The notes beneath the pieces were generated by a model that did no database searches, was not told the DNA's origin, and saw only the letters and a list, made by a program, of their open reading frames with translations. From the NCBI GenBank assembly GCA_019638615.1, contig JAHBTL010000022.1, positions 47,182 to 111,181 of the forward strand: a stretch of DNA of 64,000 bases. The letters run 5' to 3'. Within the stretch, counting starts at the first letter, position 1. Each line of letters opens with the position of its first letter. A program made the translations under genes and the position numbers. The stretch is from Chitinophagaceae bacterium (GTDB taxonomy: Bacteria > Bacteroidota > Bacteroidia > Chitinophagales > Chitinophagaceae). Shown here piece by piece: positions 15,517-24,625 of this stretch.

Positions 15517-17255
15517 TTGAATGTAAGCGCTGCTTTTGTTCCATTGTTTATTTCCGAGCTGATCGCATACGCCGCATTTAATTCTTCCGCCCTTCTTTTT
15601 AAGCTGCTCATGCCATTGCCGTTATAGCTTTCTCCTGTTTTAAAACCTTTGCCGTCATCCGTAATATTCATTTCTATATTACTTTCTTTCCTGCTAACGG
15701 TTACCGTTATCTTTTTTGCACCGGAATGTTTTGCCGCATTGTTGATGGCTTCTTTAAAAAACAGGTAAATATTTTTACGCTGCTTCATGGTAAGTTTTAT
15801 ATTATGTAAAGCGGCATCGCTATTAAAGGTAAGTTGTATGTTTTTTGCTTCCGTTATTTCAGTAGCAAACAAATACATGCGTTGCAGCAGGTTTTCAAAA
15901 TGGTCGTTATGGGGGTTTACCGTCCAAACAATATCGCTCATGTTTTCCTGTATGGCTGCCGTGCTTTCGCCAATAGAAGTGAGCAGTTGCAATGCTTCCG
16001 GCGATTTTGCCTTTGCCAGCTCATTCATAATACTGATGCTGCTGAGCGTTGAACCAATATCATCATGCAAATCGTCGGCAATGCTGTTGCGGATATTTTG
16101 CAGTTGCTTTATTCTCCTGTTTCTAATGATCATAAATGCTGCCAGCGAACCAACGATAAACACTACCAGTAACAGGTATAAACGATAACGATTTTGCACA
16201 CTGGAAGTAGCCAGTTCAACTGCATGTTCGTTTTCATTTTTCTTCAGCAGTATATTTTGAAAAGCCATCATCTTTTGATGACTATGCAGGCTGTCTTTTA
16301 TTTTTATTGACAGGTGCAGGTATTTTAAAGCGCTGTCAGCAGAATGACTTTCTTCATATATAGCAGCAATAATTTCAGCAGCCTGTTGTTTGCCTGCGGG
16401 AAATGTAGTAAGGTTTGTATCAGCCAGTATTTTTTTTGAATACATTAAAGCAGAATCAGGTTGATGTTGTTTTTTGAACACACCTGCCATCCCATTGCAG
16501 GCATCAATCCAGTTATACTTCATGTTGGTCCACTCACTAGGAGGAATGCTCATTCGATAATATTTCAACGCTGAGTCATTCATATCATTAATTGCATAAG
16601 CATCTGCCAGCGTTACGTAAACACCACTTTGAGACCATTTCATTTCCCAGTCATTAGAAGAATAATAACTGCTTGTTTTGAAAAGAGCGTACCCTTTTTG
16701 TGCATAAAACAATGCAGAGTCATATTGTTTTAACCCGATAAATACCGGTGACAACATGCTATACATACGATGCAATTCGGGCAGTTTATTCTCAATGCCT
16801 ATTTGCAATACTTTTTTATAGTAAGGCATTGCGGCTGCAAATTCACCAAGGTTAGCGTAACTATCACCAACAGCGCCACTGGAAAAACCCGTTGCATAAA
16901 TGCTGTTCATTCTTTTGGCAAGAGGGATCAATTTAAGAGCGTTCTCCAGTTCCTGGCTATAATTTCCCATAGAATACAATGCGGCATTTATACTAATTAT
17001 CGAAAATAATCTGCCGTTATCAAAGTTTAATTTTTCTGAAAGGTCATGAGCCTGCCGGCCATATTGCAAAGCAGTATCAGGGTATGCAAACGCATAGAAG
17101 TTGCAAAGGGTAATTAATGTCCATACTTTATTGGTATCTTCCTTTTGATATAATGCGGCATTTTTCACTGAATCAACCCATTGCTCTTGTGCTTGTGCAA
17201 TAACAGCTATTAAGCAACAAATGACAGCCACGATATGCACAAAACATTTTTTCAT
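15507..17255 (-). CDS. TPR sensor histidine kinase A (HisKA_3 type)
   Basis: The 582-residue protein has a signal peptide, a periplasmic TPR-like helical sensor region (about 30-340, with repeated DSALxYxxxS motifs), one transmembrane helix (about 352-374) and a cytoplasmic kinase. The HisKA_3 box is DDLHDDIGSTLSSIS with the phospho-histidine at about 396. The ATPase shows NAAKHSG and DDGKGF. This architecture pairs with LuxR-type regulators, here encoded next. Its kinase core is nearly identical to kinase B down to DNA level, while the TPR region is clearly diverged. The start ATG overlaps the stop of kinase B (TAATG). Confidence 0.95.
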   Translation of the reverse strand: MKKCFVHIVAVICCLIAVIAQAQEQWVDSVKNAALYQKEDTNKVWTLITLCNFYAFAYPDTALQYGRQAHDLSEKLNFDNGRLFSIISINAALYSMGNYSQELENALKLIPLAKRMNSIYATGFSSGAVGDSYANLGEFAAAMPYYKKVLQIGIENKLPELHRMYSMLSPVFIGLKQYDSALFYAQKGYALFKTSSYYSSNDWEMKWSQSGVYVTLADAYAINDMNDSALKYYRMSIPPSEWTNMKYNWIDACNGMAGVFKKQHQPDSALMYSKKILADTNLTTFPAGKQQAAEIIAAIYEESHSADSALKYLHLSIKIKDSLHSHQKMMAFQNILLKKNENEHAVELATSSVQNRYRLYLLLVVFIVGSLAAFMIIRNRRIKQLQNIRNSIADDLHDDIGSTLSSISIMNELAKAKSPEALQLLTSIGESTAAIQENMSDIVWTVNPHNDHFENLLQRMYLFATEITEAKNIQLTFNSDAALHNIKLTMKQRKNIYLFFKEAINNAAKHSGAKKITVTVSRKESNIEMNITDDGKGFKTGESYNGNGMSSLKRRAEELNAAYAISSEINNGTKAALTFKIT

Positions 17256-19006
17256 TATACCGGTTTAAATCTTAACTGTATTGTGGTACCCTGGTTGGTT
17301 AATGATGCGATGTTATACACCGAATTCAGTTCTTCCGCTCTCCTTTTTAAGCTGCTCATGCCATTACCGTTGTAACTTTCTCCTGTTTTAAAACCTTTGC
17401 CGTCATCCGTAATATTCATTTCTATATTACTTTCTTTCCTGCTAACGGTTACCATTATCTTTTTTGCGCCGGAATGTTTTGCCGCATTGTTGATGGCTTC
17501 TTTAAAAAACAGGTAAATATTTTTACGCTGCTTCATGGTAAGCTTTATATTATGTAAAGCGGCATCGCTATTAAAGGTAAGCTGTATGTTTTTTGCTTCC
17601 GTTATTTCAGTAGCAAACAAATACATGCGTTGCAGCAGGTTTTCAAAATGGTCGTTACGGGGGTTTACCGTCCAAACAATATCGCTCATGTTTTCCTGTA
17701 TGGCCGCTGTGCTTTCGCCAATGGAAGTGAGCAGTTGCAATGCTTCCGGCGATCTTTCTTTTGCCAGCTCATTCATAATACTGATGCTGCTGAGCGTTGA
17801 ACCAATATCATCATGCAAATCGTCGGCAATGCTGTTGCGGATATTTTGCAGTTGCTTTATTCTCCTGTTTCGTATAGTGGTAATAGCAATAATAGAAAAT
17901 GTAATAAACAAGGTGATCAAAAAATATAACCGGTACCTGTTTTTTAATGCAGTTGTGTCGGCTTCTATTGCTCTTTGATTCTCCTGGTCTTTCAATAAAG
18001 CATTTTGAAATGCAAATGTTTTTTCACGGCTGTAAACACTGTCTTTTACATTTTGTGCAATGCGCAGATATTTTAAACTGCTGTCGGCTGTTTTTTGCGC
18101 TTCATATACGTCTGCCAAAAGGTCTGCTGCTTTTAACCTGCCGGCGGGATAAGCCCGGGTAAATTTATCTGCCAATACTTTTTTTGCATACCATATTGCA
18201 GAGTCTTGCTGACGTTGTTCCTGAAATATATGCGCTATCCCGTTATACGCATCCACAACACCCACCTCTATGTCTGTTTCAAGGCTTAAAGCAATGCTTT
18301 CACGATAGTAGTATAAGGCTGAGTCATATAGATTATTAACCTCAAAAGCTTCTCCTAAAACTAAATATACAAGGCCTTTTGCCACCTTGCCATCGTTGCC
18401 ATTGCTATTATATAAAGCGGGCTGCGCTTTCAGGAGTTGCAGGCCTCTGCGTGCAAAAAGAATGGCCGAGTCGTACTGGTGCAAGCCAATATAAAGGGGC
18501 ACTATTGCAGCGCAGCCGGAATACAATTCGTCCGGAAAATGCTCCGCTATATTTTTCATTACTATACTTGTATATTTTTTAGCTGAATTGTAGTCGCCGA
18601 GATTAATATAACTGTCTGCCATCATTCCGTTGCTCCAGCCATAAGAATACAGGTCATTTAATCTTTTAGCGATAGGCAAAGCTTTGAAAGCAAGGTTCAG
18701 TTGTTCGGTATAATTACCGGTAACATGCAATCCGTTATGTAATGATTGTATTGACCAAAACATACCGCTGTCATACTTCAGTTTTTCAGCTATCGCTAAA
18801 GCTTTTCTTGCGTACATAATGCAGGAGTCAGGATCGTTGTATACGTAATAATCTGCAATGTTTCTTAGCGTCCAGACTTTATTGGTATCTTCTTTTTGTG
18901 TAAGTGCGGCTTTTTTTAATGAATCAACCCAGGCGTTTTGGGTGTACGCCCACGAGGAACACATACTACAAACAATGAGTAATAATATCGTTTTACTGCT
19001 TCCCAT
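17255..19006 (-). CDS. TPR sensor histidine kinase B (HisKA_3 type)
   Basis: The 583-residue protein has the same layout as kinase A: signal peptide, TPR-like periplasmic domain, transmembrane helix (about 355-375), HisKA_3 box with the histidine near residue 397, and an HATPase domain with NAAKHSG and DDGKGF. From IRNRRIKQLQ to RRAEELN (about 183 residues) I count about four differences from kinase A. The last 25 residues and the sensor differ strongly. It is the first gene of the operon behind operator site 5. Two sensors sharing one kinase core suggests two inputs feeding the same regulator. Confidence 0.95.
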   Translation of the reverse strand: MGSSKTILLLIVCSMCSSWAYTQNAWVDSLKKAALTQKEDTNKVWTLRNIADYYVYNDPDSCIMYARKALAIAEKLKYDSGMFWSIQSLHNGLHVTGNYTEQLNLAFKALPIAKRLNDLYSYGWSNGMMADSYINLGDYNSAKKYTSIVMKNIAEHFPDELYSGCAAIVPLYIGLHQYDSAILFARRGLQLLKAQPALYNSNGNDGKVAKGLVYLVLGEAFEVNNLYDSALYYYRESIALSLETDIEVGVVDAYNGIAHIFQEQRQQDSAIWYAKKVLADKFTRAYPAGRLKAADLLADVYEAQKTADSSLKYLRIAQNVKDSVYSREKTFAFQNALLKDQENQRAIEADTTALKNRYRLYFLITLFITFSIIAITTIRNRRIKQLQNIRNSIADDLHDDIGSTLSSISIMNELAKERSPEALQLLTSIGESTAAIQENMSDIVWTVNPRNDHFENLLQRMYLFATEITEAKNIQLTFNSDAALHNIKLTMKQRKNIYLFFKEAINNAAKHSGAKKIMVTVSRKESNIEMNITDDGKGFKTGESYNGNGMSSLKRRAEELNSVYNIASLTNQGTTIQLRFKPV

Positions 19007-19013
19007 AAATGGG

Positions 19014-19062
19014 TAAAGAAAGTTATTTCAGGCATCAAATGCAATCACCCTTTTGGGTGATT
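19014..19062 (-). promoter_or_regulatory. Operator site 5 and promoter of the kinase operon
   Basis: AATCACC-N6-GGTGATT lies at 19043-19062 with perfect arms. TTTCTTTA at 19014-19021 follows after exactly 21 nt. The kinase B start codon at 19006 lies seven bases beyond the -7 element, so the leader is very short. Confidence 0.8.
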
Positions 19063-19076
19063 TGTAGTAAAAAGGT

Positions 19077-19102
19077 TTCCAATCTTCCGAAGGTTCGGAA
19101 CG
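19077..19102. repeat. TTCCAATCTT-GGTTCGGAAC repeat, copy 2
   Basis: It shares TTCCAATCTT and AAGGTTCGGAACG with 7125-7149 and one arm of the hairpin at 7074-7104. It lies between the hybrid regulator stop and operator site 5. Confidence 0.55.
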
Positions 19103-19113
19103 CTTACCAGCAT

Positions 19114-22100
19114 TTATGTATGCTCAGTCTTCCATTCCTGCGGCGTTACGCCATACTCCTGTTTAAATACCCTTGCGAAATAACCGGGATCATTATAGCC
19201 GCAGTCCAACGCTACTGATGCTATACTATTGGACGGATCCAGTAATAATTCTTTTGCTTTTTTAAGCCGGATCATACGGATGAATTTGTTGGGAGAACAC
19301 CCGGTGAGCGCTTCCAGCTTGCGATGCAGTTGCGAATGACTCATAAAGACCAGCCTGCATAATTTCTCAACGGTAAAATCTGCATCCGTCAGGTTTTGCT
19401 CCACTGCTTCTCTTACCCTTTTTACAAAACTGTTTTCAATAGTATGGTCGTCTTTTTTATCATGGATCACAACCGGTTGTGTGGGTACATCGCCCTGTAT
19501 ACCAGCCTTTTTAAGATAATATTGCTGCAGGTTTTTACGCATTTCCAGTAATTTATTTACCCGCACCAGCAGCTCTTCTTTATTGAACGGTTTTTCCAGG
19601 TAGGCATCCGCGCCCTGCTGTAACCCTTCTATCTTACTGCTTATATCGGCTTTGGCGGTGAGCATAATAACAGGGATATGGCTGGTGTTTTCATTGCGAC
19701 GTAATTTGTTCACCAGTTCAAACCCATCCACAAAAGGCATCATTACATCGGTAATGATCAAATCAGGAACAATATCTGTAGCAATGTCAAAACCTTCCCT
19801 GCCATCTTTGCCTACTGCAAGCCTGTAATCAGAAAGACAGGATGCGGTATAGGCTACCACATCCGCATTGTCTTCTACCAATAATATCAATGGCACACCG
19901 ATGCTTTTTTCGTCCTTACCCGGCATCCATTCGCTGAGATCCGGCTTTGCAATAACAGGAGAGGAAATTTGTTTTTTAATATCAGGCAGTGCTGGTCTCT
20001 CTGTTGCCGTTACCTTTTTCAGTGGAAGCGATACCGTAAACTCACTGCCCTTAAAAGCGCCGGCCGGCGGGCTTTTTACCATGATCTCTCCATCCATTAA
20101 TTTAACCAGCTCTTTTGTGAGCGCTAAACCGATACCTGTGCCTTCCGTTTTCCGGGTATGACTGTTATCTAATTGATAAAACCTGTCGAAAACATATTGC
20201 AACTGATCTTCGGGTATGCCTATGCCGGTATCTTTTACTTTAATGATTAAAGTAATATTATCAGTGTTACCGGAGGGTATGGTTTCCGATACACTGATAT
20301 AAATATTTCCTTTTTCAGGTGTGAATTTGATGGCATTGGAAAGCAGGTTGGATATGATCTGTCTTAATTTCTCCCTGTCAAATTCCAGGTGCAGCGTGTC
20401 AATATCCGTTAAAAAGTGTAACTGTTTTTGCTGGCTTTCTGCTAGTGAATGAAAGGATTCAACGATATACCGCAGAAAATGGATAACATCTCCGGGCGAT
20501 AACTGCAACTGCATTTTACCCGTCTCCAGCCTGGAAAGATCAAGCAGTTGATTCACGAGGTTCAGCAGGTTTTGTCCGTTGCGCACGATCATATCCATGC
20601 GGGTATCAAATTGCTCTGAAGGTTTTTCTGTAACCTGCTGCGCGATGCCCAGTATAACGGTAAGGGGCGTACGAAATTCGTGGGTAATATTGGTATACAA
20701 TTGTGTTTTAACAGCGTCTAATTCTTTTGCCCTTTTAGCTTCTAACTGCTCATAGTTGAGCTGCGATTGCAGCTTTGCCTTGTTTACTTTAAACCGGAGG
20801 TACACTCTTATAGCCAAAGCTATCAGCAACGCGTATAGCATATATGCCCACCAGGTTCGCCACCAGGGAGGTAATACGCTGATCTTCAGCTCGGCGGTTT
20901 TATCACTCCATATACCCTGGCTGTTGCTGCCCTGCACTTTAAAAGTATAATCACCTGGCGGCAGGTGGAGGTACGTTACGGTGCGCCGTGTGCCGCTCTC
21001 TACCCATTCCTTATCAATGCCGGCCAGCTGATAGCGGTATTTGTTTTGTGCGGGCGCTGTAAAGTCAAGCGAAGAAAATTCGAGAGTGAGCACATCCTGC
21101 AAATGACGGAGTGTTATGGATGCTGTTTGCTCAATCGTTTTCTTCAGCACGCCTGTTTCATCACCGGGGGTTACCGCTTTATTACCAATTTGTATGGCAG
21201 TAATATATATGTTGGGCGAATAACTGCCGGACAATACTTTTTGCGGGTTAAAAATGTTGATGCCGTTCACTCCTCCAAATGCAAGATCGCCATTGGATAA
21301 TTTCGCCAGCGCATTGGTATTGAATTCATCGGACTGCAGCCCATCACTCGTGCTGAACACCCGGAATTCCGGTGGCGAATCGTTTTCTTCTTTCGCCGCC
21401 GTCATGCAGAATATTCCACGGTTAGTGCTTCCCCATATATTACCGGCTTTATCAGCTAATATTCCATACACCACATCATTGGGCAACCCCTGTTGGGTAG
21501 TGTAATGAATAAATTTCCCGGTTGATTTTTGCATACGGTTGAGCCCTCCGCCTTTGGTACATATCCATAGGAAATCATTATCAGCAGGATCATCCATAAA
21601 CCAGGAAACATAATTATAGCTCAGGGAATTACTGTTACCGGGAATATTTTTAAACCATTTTACTTTAGGTGAGGATGTATCGTTCGCAAATGCCAGTCTT
21701 GCAAAACCATGTTCAGTGCCCAGCCAGAAACTACCCTGTCCATCCTCGTACAATGCATTGGTTTGTGTAAGCGCCGTTGTGCCCGTATATTGCTCAATAT
21801 CTATTACAAATTTTGAAAGGTTGCCGGTGGCAGGGTCAACCCTTGCCAGCGTGCCATTGGCGCCGCAAACCCATATACGATTCCTGCTGTCTTCGATAAA
21901 TGGCTGCAGTTGCTCAGTAGGGGTTGTGTTTACCGGTTCGTCATACACGGCCGTTAATTTCATGCCGGCCGTATGCCGGAACATTTTCTTTTTCCCACAC
22001 CAATAAAGCCAATAGTCGCCGTTTTTTGCCCGCACCACATTCGTAAAAGCAAGTCCATCGTTGATAACAGGCTCAACCGGGTTGACGCGTTCTTCTCCTT

Positions 22101-23232
22101 CAGGGTTCAATAATTTAGCCGTTCTCCACCCCTGCACATACAGCATATTATTATTCCAGGTTGTTATCCGCTGTATGCTCAGGTTCGGCAAAACAGGATG
22201 GAAGCGGTCGTTACGGACGCGGTATTTGTAAATGCCGTGCCCCATAGTGCCCACCCATAGCACACCCGACCGATCCAGCAACAGGCATTTAATATTCTGG
22301 TCTTTCACATCCGTTTTAAGATTGCAGGCGTATATATCATTGGTATTATTCCCCGCTTTTATACCATTAAAGTCATAAAGATTACAGCCAGTAACGCCGG
22401 TTTTTAACGGGAAGCGATGATCAATAATGAACGCCCCGTCTTTTTCATTGGTGATAATACCGGCCTTTAACTGTCCTGTGGAATCAATAAACCCTGTCCG
22501 GATATCCGGAATAACCTTCGCACTTAAAGCCTGGCTGAATTTTGCAGAAAGAAACCTGCCGGTTTTTTCTATAAGATTGGTGAAACGATGCCCATCGTAT
22601 AAGATCTCAAAACCAGGCGTAGCAGGATTGAAAATAAAAATGCTGTTATCCGTACATTTTATCCAGATAAACCCCTTTTCATCTTTAAAAATCCAGTCTG
22701 CGGTACGGCCACCCGGTATATGCAGCGAAGTGATCACAGGCTTGCCGTCATCGGGCAGCGAAATAATGCTCAGGCTGCCGCCCTGCGGATTTACCAATAT
22801 CTGCCCGTCAGGCAGTGCAACCATGGTGGCTTCCACCCGGTTACTTGAAAGCCCTGAGCCCTGATCAATCCGCAGGAAACGCCCGTTTTTTTTATTATAT
22901 ACATTTACTCCACCATCGTAGGTGCTTATCCAAAGCCGCCCCTTGCTGTCTTCCAGCAAATTGCTCAGCGAATTGCTGCTGATGGAACTGCTGTCCTGCG
23001 GATCGGTGGTAAATATTTTGAAGCTGTAACCATCGTAACGGTTAAGCCCACCCTTGGTGGCAATCCAGATAAAGCCCTCTTTGTCCTGCAACATGTCATT
23101 GATCAATCCCTGCGACAGACCCTGCGCAGTAGACATGGTTTCATAACCAGAGCTTGTTTGCGCGGAAGCCGGCTTCGCGCAGGCAGAAAAAAGGAGCAAA
23201 AAAAATATGGGAAGCGGAAGGGTTTTAGGCAT
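19114..23232 (-). CDS. Hybrid two-component system regulator (HTCS)
   Basis: The 1372-residue protein fuses a whole two-component pathway in one chain. A signal peptide leads to a periplasmic double beta-propeller of regulator-propeller repeats (IWIATKGGLNRYDG, LWISTYDGGVNVYN, LWVGTMGHGIYKY and others, about 30-690). A Y_Y_Y domain (about 700-780) and one transmembrane helix (about 790-812) follow. The cytoplasmic part has HisKA with its histidine near 850 (NITHEFRTPLT), HATPase, a receiver with its aspartate near 1160 (IITDVMMPF) and an AraC-type helix-turn-helix (about 1265-1372). In Bacteroidota such proteins usually sense breakdown products of glycans and switch on nearby utilisation loci. 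No SusC/SusD pair is present here, so this one is an orphan or acts on the divergent gene at 23515. Confidence 0.95.
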   Translation of the reverse strand: MPKTLPLPIFFLLLFSACAKPASAQTSSGYETMSTAQGLSQGLINDMLQDKEGFIWIATKGGLNRYDGYSFKIFTTDPQDSSSISSNSLSNLLEDSKGRLWISTYDGGVNVYNKKNGRFLRIDQGSGLSSNRVEATMVALPDGQILVNPQGGSLSIISLPDDGKPVITSLHIPGGRTADWIFKDEKGFIWIKCTDNSIFIFNPATPGFEILYDGHRFTNLIEKTGRFLSAKFSQALSAKVIPDIRTGFIDSTGQLKAGIITNEKDGAFIIDHRFPLKTGVTGCNLYDFNGIKAGNNTNDIYACNLKTDVKDQNIKCLLLDRSGVLWVGTMGHGIYKYRVRNDRFHPVLPNLSIQRITTWNNNMLYVQGWRTAKLLNPEGEERVNPVEPVINDGLAFTNVVRAKNGDYWLYWCGKKKMFRHTAGMKLTAVYDEPVNTTPTEQLQPFIEDSRNRIWVCGANGTLARVDPATGNLSKFVIDIEQYTGTTALTQTNALYEDGQGSFWLGTEHGFARLAFANDTSSPKVKWFKNIPGNSNSLSYNYVSWFMDDPADNDFLWICTKGGGLNRMQKSTGKFIHYTTQQGLPNDVVYGILADKAGNIWGSTNRGIFCMTAAKEENDSPPEFRVFSTSDGLQSDEFNTNALAKLSNGDLAFGGVNGINIFNPQKVLSGSYSPNIYITAIQIGNKAVTPGDETGVLKKTIEQTASITLRHLQDVLTLEFSSLDFTAPAQNKYRYQLAGIDKEWVESGTRRTVTYLHLPPGDYTFKVQGSNSQGIWSDKTAELKISVLPPWWRTWWAYMLYALLIALAIRVYLRFKVNKAKLQSQLNYEQLEAKRAKELDAVKTQLYTNITHEFRTPLTVILGIAQQVTEKPSEQFDTRMDMIVRNGQNLLNLVNQLLDLSRLETGKMQLQLSPGDVIHFLRYIVESFHSLAESQQKQLHFLTDIDTLHLEFDREKLRQIISNLLSNAIKFTPEKGNIYISVSETIPSGNTDNITLIIKVKDTGIGIPEDQLQYVFDRFYQLDNSHTRKTEGTGIGLALTKELVKLMDGEIMVKSPPAGAFKGSEFTVSLPLKKVTATERPALPDIKKQISSPVIAKPDLSEWMPGKDEKSIGVPLILLVEDNADVVAYTASCLSDYRLAVGKDGREGFDIATDIVPDLIITDVMMPFVDGFELVNKLRRNENTSHIPVIMLTAKADISSKIEGLQQGADAYLEKPFNKEELLVRVNKLLEMRKNLQQYYLKKAGIQGDVPTQPVVIHDKKDDHTIENSFVKRVREAVEQNLTDADFTVEKLCRLVFMSHSQLHRKLEALTGCSPNKFIRMIRLKKAKELLLDPSNSIASVALDCGYNDPGYFARVFKQEYGVTPQEWKTEHT

Positions 23233-23514
23233 CTCTATAAAGATACTTTGTCCTGCACATATTTACCTAACGGCAATGCCTGCTTTTTTGCCCGGAACGT
23301 ACAAGAAAGGCGAATTTGTCCGGGTCATGCACAATTTGTCCAGGCAGAAGCTGAAAGTTTTAACTGAATTGATGAAAGACTCCTCACGCTCTGCGCGATC
23401 AGTCAGGAACTTTACGCAACCAATATTCAGGAATACTCTCCCGCTTACCACTGCCCGCCTATCAGCCAAAACATGTATTTCAATTATATTCCTAATTATT
23501 AAACTTCTGATAAA

Positions 23515-24465
23515 ATGAAAAAAGCAATATCAGCGCTCGCGTTCACTTTTGCAGGCACGCTCCTTTTTGCGCAGAAAAAAGAAAACGGAACGATCTATAT
23601 TGATCATCCCGCCATTAAAATAATAGATGAATTTGAGAAAGCGACGGTGGCGGGAGATTCAGCCAGAATCGCCGGCTTTTTAACGGAAGACTTTAAATCG
23701 TATAATGGTACAACCACCAGTTTGAGTAATTTAAGCGAAGCCGGCACCGGCAAGGCGGCATATGTAAATACCATGCTTCACTACAACAGGGAACTGGATT
23801 ATTTTGCCATAGAGCCTGTACCCGGTTCTTACCCCGATGCGCTTGATTATAAAAAAGACAATAAGAACGGGGATATCGTGATACAAGACTGGATCATAAT
23901 AAAGGGTGTACATAAAGCTACGGGGGTAAAGATAGACGCCGCGGCGCAGCGTATCTATTATCTTACCAAAGACAATAAAATCAAACGGATCATCAGCTAT
24001 AGTAATGGTAAGGTGATGGATGAGATATATGCCAGCTTTGCTAACAGAACCAATGGAAAGATCTACAATCATCACGATAATATCAATACCATTCGCAAAG
24101 CCGTGTATGCTTTTGAAAAAGGCGATATTGAAAAATACCTGGGCTATTACAGCGACAATGCGGAGTTCTATGATATTAACGGGGAATGGGGAAAAACCCG
24201 TACCAAAGCGCAGGAAAAAGAGAATATTCAGCAATTCCTGTCGCAATTTGAAATTAAGAGCATAGATATGATCGGCTATCCCGACTACCTGGAATATGAA
24301 ATGGACAATGGTCGCGAAGTGCTCTCGTGGTGGAAATTTAACCTGGTAAGGAAGTCGGATAAAAAAGCCATCGTTCTTCCTATGCATCTTAGCAACAGCT
24401 TTGATGAAAAAGGGAATATTGTTGCTGAATCGGCTTATTACAGTGAAGCGTTACTGGCGAAATGA
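23515..24465 (+). CDS. Secreted protein with two SnoaL/NTF2-like domains
   Basis: The 316-residue product has a signal peptide (MKKAISALAFTFAGTLLFAQ) and two tandem copies of a cone-shaped alpha+beta domain, about 35-170 and 190-314. Each starts with a helix around an F-E-K-A/G-D motif (FEKATVAGDSARIAGFLTED and FEKGDIEKYLGYYSDNAEF), typical of SnoaL-like proteins. Such domains bind small molecules or act as isomerases and hydrolases; no specific activity can be assigned. It is divergent from the hybrid regulator gene with a 282-bp gap, so control by that regulator is possible. Confidence 0.82.
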   Translation: MKKAISALAFTFAGTLLFAQKKENGTIYIDHPAIKIIDEFEKATVAGDSARIAGFLTEDFKSYNGTTTSLSNLSEAGTGKAAYVNTMLHYNRELDYFAIEPVPGSYPDALDYKKDNKNGDIVIQDWIIIKGVHKATGVKIDAAAQRIYYLTKDNKIKRIISYSNGKVMDEIYASFANRTNGKIYNHHDNINTIRKAVYAFEKGDIEKYLGYYSDNAEFYDINGEWGKTRTKAQEKENIQQFLSQFEIKSIDMIGYPDYLEYEMDNGREVLSWWKFNLVRKSDKKAIVLPMHLSNSFDEKGNIVAESAYYSEALLAK

Positions 24466-24561
24466 TATTACCAGGCTGATCAAAATCGTTTTTCTCATGT
24501 TACGCGTTCAATAAACGCATCAGGCTTCCTTTCCAGGTCGCCTTTTTTGTATCTGCGGATT

Positions 24562-24607
24562 GTTGTTGGTAAGGTCAAGGCAATAGGCTATGCACAACAC
24601 CAATAAT
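24562..24607. repeat. GTTGTTGGTG palindromic element, copy f
   Basis: Left arm GTTGTTGGT (24562-24570) pairs imperfectly with ACCAATAAT (24599-24607). The spacer contains GCAATAGGCTATGCACAAC, matching copy a at 5781-5828 (GCTATGCACAAC). It lies between the convergent ends of the SnoaL-like and beta-propeller genes. Confidence 0.7.
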
Positions 24608-24625
24608 GATGTTTAAAGCCTTAAT

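Noticed and set aside
23731-24387. Minus-strand frame of 218 codons opposite the SnoaL-like gene
   Set aside because: It lies wholly inside a gene with a signal peptide and recognisable domains; no motif or context supports it.
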